Position numbers and translations under genes: made by a program. Shown piece by piece: positions 33,621 to 43,106 of a DNA stretch of 64,000 nucleotides. The notes beneath the pieces were generated by a model. That model ran no database searches. It saw nothing but the letters and a program-made list of their open reading frames with translations, and was not told where the DNA came from. The stretch comes from Rhodoferax sp. (GTDB lineage Bacteria > Pseudomonadota > Gammaproteobacteria > Burkholderiales > Burkholderiaceae_C). The DNA is taken from assembly GCA_029866205.1 (NCBI GenBank), contig JARWZT010000016.1:1-64000 (forward strand), written 5' to 3'. The first letter of the stretch is position 1; each line of letters begins with the position of its first letter.

Positions 33621-34688
33621 ATGAACCTCAACCGTACCGTCATTGCTGTCGCCGGACTGTGCCTCGGCCTGGCCTCCACCGCGTTTGCCCAAGAAAAGAC
33701 TTTTCGCTTGCTGACCTGGGCAGACTATGCACCCGCAGCCGTCATTGAGCAGTTTGAAAAAGAATCCGGCTACAAAGTGGAAGTGACTCTGTCGAACAAT
33801 GAGGAGATGATTTCCAAGTTGCGTGCTACCGGCGGCGCGGGCTTTGACCTGGCCCAGCCCTCGCAAGACCGCATCACCGGACCGCAAAAGGAATTTGGCA
33901 TTTACAAGCCCATGGACCTGAGCAAGATCAAGTCGGAGCTGTTCATCCCGTCAATGCTGGATGCCACGAAAAAGAATACCACCCAAGACGGCAAGGTTTA
34001 CGGCATGCCCCACATCTGGGGTACCGAAGGCCTGGTGGTGAACACCAAGTTGACCAAAATGGCCGACTACACCGACCTGTGCCGTGCAGACGTCAAAGGA
34101 AAAGTGTCCATGCGTCTGAAGCGCCCGACCCTGATCTCGTTTGCCTTTGCCGCTGGCAAAGACCCGTTTGCCCTGTACAACGACCCCAAGGCCTACACCG
34201 CTTTGATGGAAGAAGTGGGCAAGACGCTGATCGCCTGCAAACCCAACGTCAAGTTCTACTGGGATAACAAAGACCAATTGCTGAACGGCATGCGCACCAA
34301 TGAAATAGTGGCCGCACAGATGTGGGACACCGGCGGCTGGAAGCTCAACGGCGAGATCTCCGACATCCAGTACATTGCACCCAAGTCGGGCGCCACTGGC
34401 TGGATCGACACCTTTGCCATTCCTGCCAAAGGCAAAAACGATGCGGCAGCCTATGCCTGGATCAACTTCAATATGCGGCCTGAAATCGCGGCCAAGGTGG
34501 CAGGTTCTGCTGGCAACTTCACCGCATCCAAGGGTGCGGATGACCTGACCTCGGGCAAGCTCAAAGAGCAGTTCAAAGCCAGCTTCCCCGAAGCGGCTAT
34601 CAAGAACATTAAATGGTACCCTGCGGTTCCTGCCGGCCTGGAAGAAATTGAAGGCCGCATCCTGGACCGCATCAAAGCGGCGCAATAA
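33621..34688 (+). CDS. Spermidine/putrescine-type ABC transporter substrate-binding protein
   Basis: Periplasmic binding protein of 355 residues. A signal peptide ends at TAFAQ, and the mature start is EKTFRLLTWADYAPAAVIEQFEKESGYKVEVTLSNNEEMISKL, typical of PotD/PotF-like proteins (SBP_bac_8 type). Later segments include YGMPHIWGTEGLVVNTK, AAQMWDTGGWKL, and NPA-like PAGLEEIEGRILDRI near the C-terminus. Family members bind polyamines, but also opines, betaines and other cationic amines, so the ligand is not certain. It is the first gene of a plus-strand importer operon; a strong terminator-like hairpin separates it from the rest, which would explain higher expression of the binding protein. 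Confidence 0.9.
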   Translation: MNLNRTVIAVAGLCLGLASTAFAQEKTFRLLTWADYAPAAVIEQFEKESGYKVEVTLSNNEEMISKLRATGGAGFDLAQPSQDRITGPQKEFGIYKPMDLSKIKSELFIPSMLDATKKNTTQDGKVYGMPHIWGTEGLVVNTKLTKMADYTDLCRADVKGKVSMRLKRPTLISFAFAAGKDPFALYNDPKAYTALMEEVGKTLIACKPNVKFYWDNKDQLLNGMRTNEIVAAQMWDTGGWKLNGEISDIQYIAPKSGATGWIDTFAIPAKGKNDAAAYAWINFNMRPEIAAKVAGSAGNFTASKGADDLTSGKLKEQFKASFPEAAIKNIKWYPAVPAGLEEIEGRILDRIKAAQ

Positions 34689-34755
34689 GACAATCAGTGG
34701 GCGCAGGCTGACTGGAAAGTGCCACACACTTTGCCATAGACTGTGCCCGTGTTGG

Positions 34756-34791
34756 CCCCGCCCGCCCGCAAGGGCGTCGCGGGGTTTTTTT
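34756..34791 (+). terminator. Rho-independent terminator between the SBP and FAD oxidoreductase genes
   Basis: Stem CCCCGC/GCGGGG with an inner CGCCC/GGGCG stem, followed by seven T residues. It lies between the solute-binding protein stop and the FAD oxidoreductase start, in the sense direction. It probably reduces readthrough so that the binding protein is expressed more than the downstream transporter genes. Confidence 0.85.
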
Positions 34792-34815
34792 ATTGCGAAA
34801 GTCTGGAGCCACGCC

Positions 34816-36327
34816 ATGAACGACGAAGAAAAATACATCGCCCGTACCGAACGCATGCTCACCCGGTGGTCTGGCCAGCGCCTGGCCGTAACACGCAAGC
34901 AGACGTCTGAGGGCGATGTCCTGCGCCACACGCCGCCTGCCGTGGGTGAGCTTGATGAGGGAAGTGGCCAATACATGGAGCCCGCCCGACCGCTGCCCAT
35001 CCTGGCCCAGTGCGATGTGCTTGTAGTGGGCGCCGGGCCGGCGGGCCTGTCTGCGGCGCTTGCGGCCAAGCGCGCCGGGGCGGACACCATCCTGCTGGAG
35101 CGTTTTGGCTGTTTTGGCGGCGTGATCACAACCGTGGGCATGGAAACCCTGGCCTGGTACCGGTACGAGGGCACCGTTGAGGGCGAGGGCATCGGCATCG
35201 AGATGGAACGCATCGCTGCGCAAATGGGGGGCTCCATCAAATGGCCCTACAACGACAGCCAATGCCTGGACGCCGACTTCTTCAAGGTGGTCGCTGACCG
35301 GCTGATCACTGAGGCCGGCGTGCGCCCCATCCTGCACTGCATGGCGGTCGATGTCATCTTTGAAGAAGGCAGTAATCGACTCAAAGGAATCATCACCGAG
35401 AGCAAGTCGGGCCGCCAGGTGGTACTGGCGCAGCGCATCATCGACTGCACGGGCGACGCGGACATTGCGCACCTCGCGGGCGCAAGCTACCGCAAGACCT
35501 CCAAAGACAAAATGCTCGGGGTAACCACCGTGTTCAACGCCTCGGGCGTGGACAAGCAAAAGTTTTTGCAATACACCGAAGACCAGCCTGCCACCTATGC
35601 CGACTGGAGCCGCACCTGGGACCAGGAAACCACCGGCAAAGAAGACGCCTTGCGCAGCCCCTATCTGGACAAGGAATTTGACACCGCCCGCGAAATGGGC
35701 GTGATTCCAGCCAACACCACCAACCTGGGCGGTTCCTGGTCGGCGCTGACCGAGGCGGGCGAAGCCACGAACCTGAACCTGGCGCACATGAGCGGGTTTG
35801 ATTGCACCGATGTGCTGGACCTCACCAAGGCCGAAATGCAGGGCCGCCAAGAAGCCCTGTACGCGCTGATGGCGCTGAAAAAAGTGGTCCCGGGTTTTGA
35901 GAATGCCAAGCTGCGCAACTTTGGCATGACGCTGGGCACGCGTGACTCGCGCAAGATCATCGGCCGCTACAACCTGACCAGCGACGACGTACGCAACCAG
36001 GCCAAGTTTGCTGACTCCATCGGCATCTTTCCCGAGTTCATTGACGGCTACAACGTACTGATCCTGCCCACCACTGGGCGCTACTTTGAGGTGCCTTACG
36101 GGTGCATGGTGCCCCTGGAAGTGGACAACCTGCTGGTCGCCGGGCGCTGCGTCGCAGGAGACATGGTCTCGCACGCAGCCATGCGCAACATGATGGCATG
36201 CACCGTGACCGGTCAGGGCGCCGGCGCGGCTGCAGCGGTGTCGCTACAGCAAGGCAAATCCACGGCAGATGTGGACCTGGCAGACGTGCAGGCGGAGTTG
36301 GAAAAGCAGGGTGTGCGCTTGCACTGA
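34816..36327 (+). CDS. FAD-dependent oxidoreductase inside an ABC importer operon
   Basis: Flavoprotein of 503 residues of the FAD_oxidored family (PF12831-like). After a 60-residue lead, the FAD-binding Rossmann motif is VVGAGPAGLSAALAAKRAG (about 76-94), followed by LLERFGCFGGVITTVG. Later landmarks are IDCTGDADIAHLAGA and a C-terminal VDNLLVAGRCVAGDMVSHAAMRNMMACTVTGQGAGAAAA. The family oxidises amines, sugars or thiol precursors; the substrate is not known. Its position between the binding protein and ATPase genes suggests it acts on the imported compound in the cytoplasm. The ATG was chosen for GGAG seven bases upstream. It follows the terminator by 25 bases and is read with the ATPase gene. 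Confidence 0.87.
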   Translation: MNDEEKYIARTERMLTRWSGQRLAVTRKQTSEGDVLRHTPPAVGELDEGSGQYMEPARPLPILAQCDVLVVGAGPAGLSAALAAKRAGADTILLERFGCFGGVITTVGMETLAWYRYEGTVEGEGIGIEMERIAAQMGGSIKWPYNDSQCLDADFFKVVADRLITEAGVRPILHCMAVDVIFEEGSNRLKGIITESKSGRQVVLAQRIIDCTGDADIAHLAGASYRKTSKDKMLGVTTVFNASGVDKQKFLQYTEDQPATYADWSRTWDQETTGKEDALRSPYLDKEFDTAREMGVIPANTTNLGGSWSALTEAGEATNLNLAHMSGFDCTDVLDLTKAEMQGRQEALYALMALKKVVPGFENAKLRNFGMTLGTRDSRKIIGRYNLTSDDVRNQAKFADSIGIFPEFIDGYNVLILPTTGRYFEVPYGCMVPLEVDNLLVAGRCVAGDMVSHAAMRNMMACTVTGQGAGAAAAVSLQQGKSTADVDLADVQAELEKQGVRLH

Positions 36328-36339
36328 GAGCCGGAGTCC

Positions 36340-37470
36340 ATGACTACTTCCCATGAAGCCGACCTCCAGGCGGTCGGTGTGTCCAAGCACTACGGTGCGT
36401 TTGCGGCGGTGGCCGACCTGACGTTCAGCGTAGCGCGCGGCAGTTTTTTTTCGATCCTCGGACCTTCGGGGTGCGGCAAAACTACCTTGCTGCGCATGAT
36501 TGCCGGCTTCCAAAGCCCGGACCAGGGCGATATCCTGATCGGCGGTAAGTCGATGCAAAACGTGTTGCCCAACAAGCGGCCGGTCAACATGGTGTTTCAG
36601 CATTTGGCGCTGTTTCCCATGATGTCTGTCGGCGAGAACGTGGGCTACGGCCTGGCGCGGCGCGGTGTGGCCGCATCCGAGATCAAGCGTCGGGTCGGCG
36701 AGATGCTGGAGCGGGTGAGCCTGCCAGGCGTTCAGGCCAAGCGCATCGACCAACTCTCGGGCGGCCAAAAACAGCGGGTGGCCATTGCGCGCAGCCTGGT
36801 ACTGGAGCCGACACTGCTGCTGCTGGACGAACCGCTCGGCGCGCTGGACCTGAAACTGCGCGAGCACATGAAAATTGAGCTCAAACAGCTGCAAGCGGCC
36901 TTTGGCACCACCTTTGTCTACATCACGCACGACCAGTCTGAGGCGCTGGTCATGTCCGACCACGTAGCCGTCATGCACCAAGGCAAGTTTGAGCAGGTTG
37001 GCACACCGCAGCAGCTGTATTACCAACCCCAGACGCCCTTTGTGGCGAGCTTCGTTGGCGCCAACAACTGTCTGAAAGGCCGCGCGACGGCCGTCGACCC
37101 CAGTGGCATCACCCTGGTTACTGCTGGTGGGCTGGAAATGCGCGCCGCACCCATGGGAGCAGTCCGCGTGGGTGACGCGGTGGACGCATTTGTACGCCCT
37201 GAAGTGGCCCGCATCGCGCACCAGGCGCAGGCATTTACCGACCAAGGCCAGACCGCCTATGGCGCAAAGGTAGAAGGTATTCTGTTTGACGGTGCCAATT
37301 CAGCCGTCTTGCTGCGCGAAGAAAAGACCCATTTGGAGTTCCGCATTGCTCTGCCCCAAACCGGCCAGTTCCATGACCTGACCGTGGGCGAACAGGTGCA
37401 CTTTGGCTTTGATCCGCAGCGCGCGGTCTGCTTTGCGTCCAGTGACAAGCGGACAGCCCATGGCCAGTGA
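36340..37470 (+). CDS. Polyamine-type ABC transporter ATP-binding protein
   Basis: ATPase subunit of 376 residues similar to PotA. Walker [10 protein letters not shown] is at 41-49, the signature [15 protein letters not shown] near 138-152, and Walker [13 protein letters not shown] follows. The switch His is in [18 protein letters not shown]-type domain fills the C-terminal third ([25 protein letters not shown]). It would power the importer formed with the two permeases and the solute-binding protein of the same operon. It starts 12 bases after the FAD oxidoreductase gene, and its 3' end overlaps the first permease start by 11 bases. A second, paralogous importer is encoded with creatinase. 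Confidence 0.93.
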   Translation: MTTSHEADLQAVGVSKHYGAFAAVADLTFSVARGSFFSILGPSGCGKTTLLRMIAGFQSPDQGDILIGGKSMQNVLPNKRPVNMVFQHLALFPMMSVGENVGYGLARRGVAASEIKRRVGEMLERVSLPGVQAKRIDQLSGGQKQRVAIARSLVLEPTLLLLDEPLGALDLKLREHMKIELKQLQAAFGTTFVYITHDQSEALVMSDHVAVMHQGKFEQVGTPQQLYYQPQTPFVASFVGANNCLKGRATAVDPSGITLVTAGGLEMRAAPMGAVRVGDAVDAFVRPEVARIAHQAQAFTDQGQTAYGAKVEGILFDGANSAVLLREEKTHLEFRIALPQTGQFHDLTVGEQVHFGFDPQRAVCFASSDKRTAHGQ

Positions 37471-38347
37471 CGGGCGCATGATGGGCAAACACCAGGCGAG
37501 GCTGTTATTTGCGCTGCTGCTAGCGCCAGCGGTGGTCTGGCTGGCATTGCTGCTGGTCCTGCCCCATGTGGAGTTGGCCATTTTGTCGCTTCGTGTACGG
37601 GTGGCGCCGCGGGTCTACGAGCCCAGCCTGGCGCAGTTCGCCACCTTCTTCGGCGAGCCGTTGTACTGGCACACCTTTGTGCGCACCGCCGTCATGTCCT
37701 TGGTGTCCACGGCCATCACCCTGTTGGTGGCCTTTCCCATCGCCTGGACGATCGCCAAGATTGCGCGTGGGCGGGTGCAATCGGCGCTGTTTGTGCTGTG
37801 CCTGATTCCGTTTTGGGTGAGCGAAACCGTGCGTGCGCTGGGCTGGATGATTTTGCTGCGCGAATCCGGCGTCTTGCCGGGCGTTTTGGTTTCGTTGGGA
37901 ATCACCAAACAGCCCGTAGAAATGCTGTACCACGACGCCACGATCTTGGTGGGCCTGGTCTACACCTCTATGCTGTTTATGGTGGTGCCACTGGTCAGCG
38001 CACTGGAGAGTTTGGACGACGCGCTGATTGAAGCCGCCTATGACCTGGGCGGCAACGGTTGGTCCATCTTGCGGCAGATCATCGTTCCACACGCCGCACC
38101 CGGCATTGTCTCTGGCTGCATCGTGGTGTTCATGCTCACGCTGGGCAACTACCTTACGCCCACGCTCTTGGGTGGCAAAAGCTCACAGTGGTTTACCGAG
38201 CAGATATACACCCAGTTCATCACCCGCTTCAACTGGGAGCAGGGTGCGGCCTTTGGCTTTTTGCTGCTGGGCTTAAGCACCGCCATCGTCTGGGTCGGGC
38301 TCAGGCTTTCGGGCCAAAAATTTGGCGAAGTCATGCGCAAATCATGA
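37460..38347 (+). CDS. Polyamine-type ABC transporter permease (PotB-like)
   Basis: Inner-membrane permease of about 295 residues with six hydrophobic segments. The BPD_transp_1 coupling loop reads EAAYDLGGNGWSILRQIIVPHAAPGIVSG, which contacts the ATPase. It is followed by MLTLGNYLTPTLLGGKSSQWFTEQIY, typical of PotB-type subunits. The start is ambiguous: an ATG overlapping the ATPase gene by 11 bases was chosen, and a second ATG six codons later is possible. Its stop overlaps the next permease start (ATGA), so the two permeases are translationally coupled. Confidence 0.92.
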   Translation: MASDGRMMGKHQARLLFALLLAPAVVWLALLLVLPHVELAILSLRVRVAPRVYEPSLAQFATFFGEPLYWHTFVRTAVMSLVSTAITLLVAFPIAWTIAKIARGRVQSALFVLCLIPFWVSETVRALGWMILLRESGVLPGVLVSLGITKQPVEMLYHDATILVGLVYTSMLFMVVPLVSALESLDDALIEAAYDLGGNGWSILRQIIVPHAAPGIVSGCIVVFMLTLGNYLTPTLLGGKSSQWFTEQIYTQFITRFNWEQGAAFGFLLLGLSTAIVWVGLRLSGQKFGEVMRKS

Positions 38348-39201
38348 TTCCTTCCTTACCACGCCCCGCTTGGCTGCGCCTTGGCACGATCGGCTATGTG
38401 CTGCTTTTTATGGGCTTCCTTTTCTTGCCATTGGCCATCGTGGCCACATTTGCCTTCAATGACGCGCCCTATCCGGCGCCGCCCTGGCGGGGACTGACCC
38501 TGGATTGGTTCCTGAGCAACGCCCAGGCCGGGCGCAATGGCCTGTTCGCCGACAAGGCCCTGCTGGGGAGCCTCTGGACCAGCGTGGTGGTGGCGAGCTG
38601 GGTCACGGTGTTGGCCGTGCTTATGGGCACAGCCAATGCGTTTTTGATAGAACGCACGCAGTTTCGGGGAAAGTCATTGGTATCGCTGATGATGCTTGCG
38701 CCGCTGGTGATTCCGGGCGTGATTCTGGGCATTTCGATTTTGGCGTTTGCCAGCCGCATCGCCAATCTGGCCGATGACCTGTGGGGGCTGGAACTGGAGT
38801 TTTTGCGACCGGGCCTGCCCTTGGTGGTGATGGGACAGCTCTCTTTCATCATCTCGGTGGCGACACTGACTATCAGCGCCCGACTCAAACGCTTTGACAT
38901 CACCCTGGAAGAAGCCGCGTACAACCTGGGGGCCACGCGGGCGGCCGTGCTGCGCACCATCACCTTGCCGTATTTGCGGCCAGCGCTCGTAGGCTCCGCC
39001 GCCATTGCATTTCTGATGTCGTTTGAGAACTTTAATACCACGCTGATGCTGGTGGGATCGGACTCCCCGCTCACCGTGATGATGTATGGCCGCATGCGCG
39101 AAGGCGCCACGCCCGTGCTCAATGCGGTGAGCTTGTTCCTGATGCTGGCGTCGGCACTGCTGGCCCTCTCGCTACTGCGCAGGGACCGAACCACCCAATA
39201 G
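38344..39201 (+). CDS. Polyamine-type ABC transporter permease (PotC-like)
   Basis: Second permease, 285 residues, with six hydrophobic segments. The coupling loop is EEAAYNLGATRAAVLRTITLPYLRPALVGSAAIAFLMSFENFNTT, the usual PotC motif. It starts within the last codons of the PotB-like gene and completes the importer set (binding protein, ATPase, two permeases). Its 3' end overlaps the convergent TRAP large permease gene by 30 bases, an unusual tail-to-tail overlap that rules out a terminator between them. Confidence 0.92.
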   Translation: MIPSLPRPAWLRLGTIGYVLLFMGFLFLPLAIVATFAFNDAPYPAPPWRGLTLDWFLSNAQAGRNGLFADKALLGSLWTSVVVASWVTVLAVLMGTANAFLIERTQFRGKSLVSLMMLAPLVIPGVILGISILAFASRIANLADDLWGLELEFLRPGLPLVVMGQLSFIISVATLTISARLKRFDITLEEAAYNLGATRAAVLRTITLPYLRPALVGSAAIAFLMSFENFNTTLMLVGSDSPLTVMMYGRMREGATPVLNAVSLFLMLASALLALSLLRRDRTTQ

Positions 39202-41004
39202 CGAGGGAAGCGCTGTGGACAGCTCCGGCAGCCACGCGATGAACAGGGTTCCCAGAAAAATAGCGGCCAAGGCTGGCATGACGGATGCCGCCACGGCGCG
39301 GATGGGTTTGCCGAACATGGCCGAGGCAAAGAAAATATTCAGGCCCGCAGGCGGGCACAAAAATCCCATCTCCATCGCCGCCAAGAAAATGATGCCGAAA
39401 TGCACCGGGCCTATCCCATAACTTTGCGCCACGGGCAACAGTAAAGGAACAAGCACCACGATGGCGGCAAATATTTCCATCAGCGCTCCCGCCAACAACA
39501 AAAACACGGTCAGCGCCACAAGAAAGATCCAGCGGTTGGGGATCAGGCTTTGAACCGCCTCTATGGCCGCGTCCGGTATGCCCGCGTCAATCAGAAAATT
39601 GGTGAGCGCCAGCGCCATGCCCAGAATCAGCAGCACCCCACCAATAATCTGGGCCGATTCGCTCAAGCATTTCAGCAGCAGGCGCATGGGCAACTCGCGG
39701 TGCGCGAGGGCCTGGGTCAGCACGGCATAGCCTGCGGTTAATGCGGCGCTTTCCATGGGAGTGGCGACCCCACTGGCCAAGGAACCAATCGCCACAAAGG
39801 GCGCCAGTATTTCCCACTTGGCCTTCCAGGCGACATGGGCCAAGGAGGGTTGTACGAGGGGTTCTGTGGCCGGGCGTGGACCGCTGCCTGCCTTCAGAAA
39901 CCCGCCAAAAAACAACAAGCACGCCACCATGACGAGCGCCGGAACCACGCCTGCGAGAAACATCGTGGCAATGGGCACACGGGCAATAATGGCGTACATG
40001 ATCAAGGGGACCGAGGGCGCCAGCAGGACGCCGAGGGCACTGGCGCTGGTCACCAAGCCAATGCCCTTGTCCTCCGGGTATGCCGCGTTGCGCAATAGCG
40101 GCAACATCAGACCACCCAGCGCCAAAATGGTCACGCCACTGCCACCGGTAAAAGCTGTGAAAAACGAACAGAGCACGGCGACCGCCACGACCGTGCCGTG
40201 CACACCACCCCCCATCAGGACCACGAACAAATCGCCCAAGCGCCGTGCGGCACCGGTGCGCGCAAACAGGAGCCCGGCAAAAGTGAAAAGCGGCAAGGCG
40301 GGCAAAGATGGATTGACGGTTATTTGGTAATGCGACAAGGCGACCGATGCCAGCGGCATGCCTTCGCTCCAAAAGAGCGCCAAGGCCAAGCCCCCCAAGA
40401 CCGCAAATATGGGAGCCCCGGCGACAAGCGCGATACCAACCAAAGCCAAAGCGGGCCACACGGTGACGGACATGCCGTCCAGCTGCCAGGCGATCAGAAA
40501 TCCTGCCAGCGGCGCAAGCAGTGACAGCGCCAGGCTGGCAAAGACCGAAGTCCCGGCACGGCGTCCCAGTTTGAAGCCCAGCAAGGAAAAGCACAAAGGA
40601 AGGGCGCTTTGGACGGTCCACGTAGGCAATCCATAAGCCAGCAGGTGGGACGCCTCGCGTTCGCTTTGCACAAACCGAAAGCTGGCATAGGCCAGCACAC
40701 CACACACCACCGCAGCCAGGCACTGGGCCGATCGCCAGGCCAGCGTGGGAGTGGCACCCGTGCCGCTGGATCCCAATGACGTGAGATGTCCGTGGCGCTC
40801 GGCCACCAAGGCGCCGAACATGGCGAGCAACAGGCCCAAGTGCTGCACGAGCACCGGGGCGTTTTCAATGCCGCTGCCCAAAAAGGGACGCATGAAGATT
40901 TCGATCAAAGGGATGACCATCATGAGTGCCAAAGCCAAGGACGCGACATGCGCGTCGAGGTTTGTCAGCTTGCGCACAGCGCTTAACCCCATGTCCATGT
41001 TCAC
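39172..41004 (-). CDS. TRAP transporter permease, fused small (DctQ) and large (DctM) subunits
   Basis: Membrane protein of 610 residues. The first 160 or so residues form a DctQ-like four-helix unit, and the rest is a DctM-like domain, recognised by LPLFTFAGLLFARTGAARRLGDLFVVLMGGGVHGTVVAV, FTGGSGVTILALGGLMLPLLR, and GPVHFGIIFLAAMEMGFLCPPAGLNIFFASAMFGKP. Such fusions occur in several TRAP systems. It uses a sodium or proton gradient to import the ligand delivered by the DctP protein. The GTG start overlaps the DctP stop (GTGA); an ATG two codons later is an alternative. The substrate, probably a carboxylate or sulfonate, cannot be read from the sequence. Confidence 0.92.
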   Translation of the reverse strand: MNMDMGLSAVRKLTNLDAHVASLALALMMVIPLIEIFMRPFLGSGIENAPVLVQHLGLLLAMFGALVAERHGHLTSLGSSGTGATPTLAWRSAQCLAAVVCGVLAYASFRFVQSEREASHLLAYGLPTWTVQSALPLCFSLLGFKLGRRAGTSVFASLALSLLAPLAGFLIAWQLDGMSVTVWPALALVGIALVAGAPIFAVLGGLALALFWSEGMPLASVALSHYQITVNPSLPALPLFTFAGLLFARTGAARRLGDLFVVLMGGGVHGTVVAVAVLCSFFTAFTGGSGVTILALGGLMLPLLRNAAYPEDKGIGLVTSASALGVLLAPSVPLIMYAIIARVPIATMFLAGVVPALVMVACLLFFGGFLKAGSGPRPATEPLVQPSLAHVAWKAKWEILAPFVAIGSLASGVATPMESAALTAGYAVLTQALAHRELPMRLLLKCLSESAQIIGGVLLILGMALALTNFLIDAGIPDAAIEAVQSLIPNRWIFLVALTVFLLLAGALMEIFAAIVVLVPLLLPVAQSYGIGPVHFGIIFLAAMEMGFLCPPAGLNIFFASAMFGKPIRAVAASVMPALAAIFLGTLFIAWLPELSTALPSLLGGSVPAQ

Positions 41005-42032
41005 TTGCCTTTGCCCGCGCGAAAGTCTTTCAGATGCGCCAGCACTTCGTCAAAGGTCTCAGCGGGAACCATGGTTCCGCGAATGCGCGGATACAGTTTT
41101 TCGGCCAATTCGTTCCACTCGCGCATTTGCTCGGGGGTGGGACGGTTCACGGTCAATCCCCGCTTTTTCATGGCGTCCACCGCCTCTTCTACTTCTTGTC
41201 GGGCCTTGGCGCGAATTTGCACGCCGGCTTTTTCGCTGGCAGCCCGCACGGCCACTTGGGTCGCCGGAGCCATGTCGTCCCATGCTTTTTTGGTCACCAC
41301 CAGTGCGCCAACGATCGGCGCCCAGTTAATTTCAAGCATATGGGGCGCGGTGGCGTAGATTTGTGTTGCCAACGCGAAGTAGGGGGTCGACGGCACCACA
41401 TTGATCATGCCGGTTTGAATGGCGGGAAGGATGTCCGAGGTCTCGAGTGGTACCGGCGTATACCCCAGACTTTTCATGATGGCTTGCTGGTCCGGCTCCG
41501 ATCCCCAGGCAAAAAATTTCATTTTTTTGTAGTCGTCGGGTCTGACGGCGGCTTCCTTGGAGAAAAAGCGAACCCAACCCGCATCGCCCCAAGCCAACAC
41601 GACAAAGCCCTTGTCCAAAAACTTCTTCTCCATGCCAGCGCGGGTTTTCTCACGGACGTAATCCACTTCCTCCCAACTCCTGAACAGCAACGGTATCACC
41701 TGCAAGGCCGCAATCGATGGCTCGATTTCCCGCAAGCCAACCACCGACAACAGCGCGCCTTGCAACTGTCCGATGCGCATGCGTCGCGCCATTTCCGCCT
41801 CGCCGCCTTGGCTGCCGTCGGGATAGACCAGGTATTTCGCGTTTTCGCCCTGCGCCGTGCGCCAGGCTTCGCCGATGTCCATGAGTTGGCGGTGGTAAAG
41901 CGAGTTTTTGGGTACCAATGAGCCAATGCGCAATTGCTTGTCCGCCGCCGTACCTGTTGTGTGCACGCCTAAAGCGGCAGCCAGAGCGATTGCAGACAAC
42001 AAAAGTCGCCGAAGTGGTTTACCGAGGTTCAT
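41001..42032 (-). CDS. TRAP transporter solute-binding protein (DctP family)
   Basis: Periplasmic binding protein of about 343 residues, with a signal peptide ending near GTAA. The mature part reads DKQLRIGSLVPKNSLYHRQLMDIGEAWRTAQGENAKYLVYPDGSQGGEAEMARRMRIGQLQGALLSVVGL, typical of DctP proteins that bind carboxylates through a conserved arginine. The ATG that directly precedes the signal peptide was chosen; an upstream ATG nine codons earlier would overlap the preceding gene. It lies between a TatT-like lipoprotein gene and the fused TRAP permease gene, with overlaps on both sides, so the three are one operon. Confidence 0.92.
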   Translation of the reverse strand: MNLGKPLRRLLLSAIALAAALGVHTTGTAADKQLRIGSLVPKNSLYHRQLMDIGEAWRTAQGENAKYLVYPDGSQGGEAEMARRMRIGQLQGALLSVVGLREIEPSIAALQVIPLLFRSWEEVDYVREKTRAGMEKKFLDKGFVVLAWGDAGWVRFFSKEAAVRPDDYKKMKFFAWGSEPDQQAIMKSLGYTPVPLETSDILPAIQTGMINVVPSTPYFALATQIYATAPHMLEINWAPIVGALVVTKKAWDDMAPATQVAVRAASEKAGVQIRAKARQEVEEAVDAMKKRGLTVNRPTPEQMREWNELAEKLYPRIRGTMVPAETFDEVLAHLKDFRAGKGK

Positions 42033-42045
42033 GGGAATGTTCGCT

Positions 42046-42972
42046 TCAAAATTGATCATCAGCGGTGCTGAGCAGCCATTGCGCCCGCTCGCGCATCACT
42101 TCATTGGCCAGGTCGCGGCGCAATTCGCTGGCTTCAACGGCTTTTCGCAGGAGCAGTTCGAACGCCTCGCGCTGTCCTTGGGCCAAGGCGATGCTTTCTG
42201 CCTTTGAAACGAAAGGGCCAGCGTTTTTGCCGCCGCCGATCTCGATGGCAGAGTCAAAATACTGCGCGGCACGGGTCAGTGAGCCCCCGGGCACGGCCGC
42301 TTCAAAACTTCCCATCAGGCTGGCCAGGCCGCCCTCGTCATGGCGCGGATCCAGCTTCCATGCCAGACCCGCCAGGCGATAGGCCAAGGGCAAGTCGGCA
42401 ACGACGTCCGGTACATCTTTTGAGAGTGCGATGTAAGCACCCCAAGACGCAGCCGCCCAGTAGGCCAGGCCCACATGTTCTTTCGCCAGAACCGGCCAGC
42501 GCGCTGGTTGGGAATCTGCAAGCTTTGCCGCAAAACCGGGCGACGAGAGCTCCAGCGCCAACATCGCATGGCGGTGGGCGCGCAGGTAGAGGCGTTTTGC
42601 ACGCTCATTGGTGCGATAGGCCGCGTTGGCATTGCTCGCGGCCAGCTTCTCCGCTTCAAAGGCGACGAAGGCAAACGCGTATTGGGTCAGACCAGCGGAT
42701 ACGGACTCTGCCAGCTTGAGGTTGCCAGGGGTCTCTTTTAAGAGCGATTCAGACAGCTTTAAATAGAAAGCACTGGCCTCTCGCGCCAGTCCAGCATCCT
42801 CCTCGACCGCCTGTCCTTGACTGGCCAGCTCATTGCCCAAGCTTTGAACGATCAGATACCGAGGAGAGCACGCCGTGAGAAGCGCAGCCACACACAAAGT
42901 ACCCCAACGCTTGGTCCATCGGCCAAGGGTGTCATTGTTGTTGGAGAGGAAGGATGCAAAGGTGGTGGTCAA
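42046..42972 (-). CDS. TRAP-associated TatT-like lipoprotein
   Basis: About 308 residues. A lipobox, ALLTACS, follows a short hydrophobic stretch, so the mature protein would be an acylated, periplasm-facing lipoprotein. The rest is alpha-helical in the manner of TatT (TRAP-associated extracytoplasmic protein, TPR-like), for example EASAFYLKLSESLLKETPGNLKLAESVSAGLTQYAFAFVAFEAEKLAASNANAAYRTNERAKRLYLRAHRHAMLALEL. In Treponema such proteins bind the DctP subunit. The start is uncertain: a TTG 34 codons before the lipobox cysteine was used, and a GTG further upstream would leave the lipobox too deep. It heads the TRAP operon. Confidence 0.75.
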   Translation of the reverse strand: MTTTFASFLSNNNDTLGRWTKRWGTLCVAALLTACSPRYLIVQSLGNELASQGQAVEEDAGLAREASAFYLKLSESLLKETPGNLKLAESVSAGLTQYAFAFVAFEAEKLAASNANAAYRTNERAKRLYLRAHRHAMLALELSSPGFAAKLADSQPARWPVLAKEHVGLAYWAAASWGAYIALSKDVPDVVADLPLAYRLAGLAWKLDPRHDEGGLASLMGSFEAAVPGGSLTRAAQYFDSAIEIGGGKNAGPFVSKAESIALAQGQREAFELLLRKAVEASELRRDLANEVMRERAQWLLSTADDQF

Positions 42973-43106
42973 TGTACTGCTGCCGCTGCGAAGCCAAGGG
43001 CCGCAATTTATTCCAGCTTCATGAATCTGACGTGACAACTGGGCGAAACGGGCGAACGGGCCTGACACCTAGAATAAATATTCAACCCCATGAAAGCAGC
43101 CCTGTA

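Noticed and set aside
34672..36174. Open frame of about 500 codons opposite the FAD oxidoreductase gene
   Set aside because: Antisense shadow with low-complexity composition; the plus-strand flavoprotein is clearly real.
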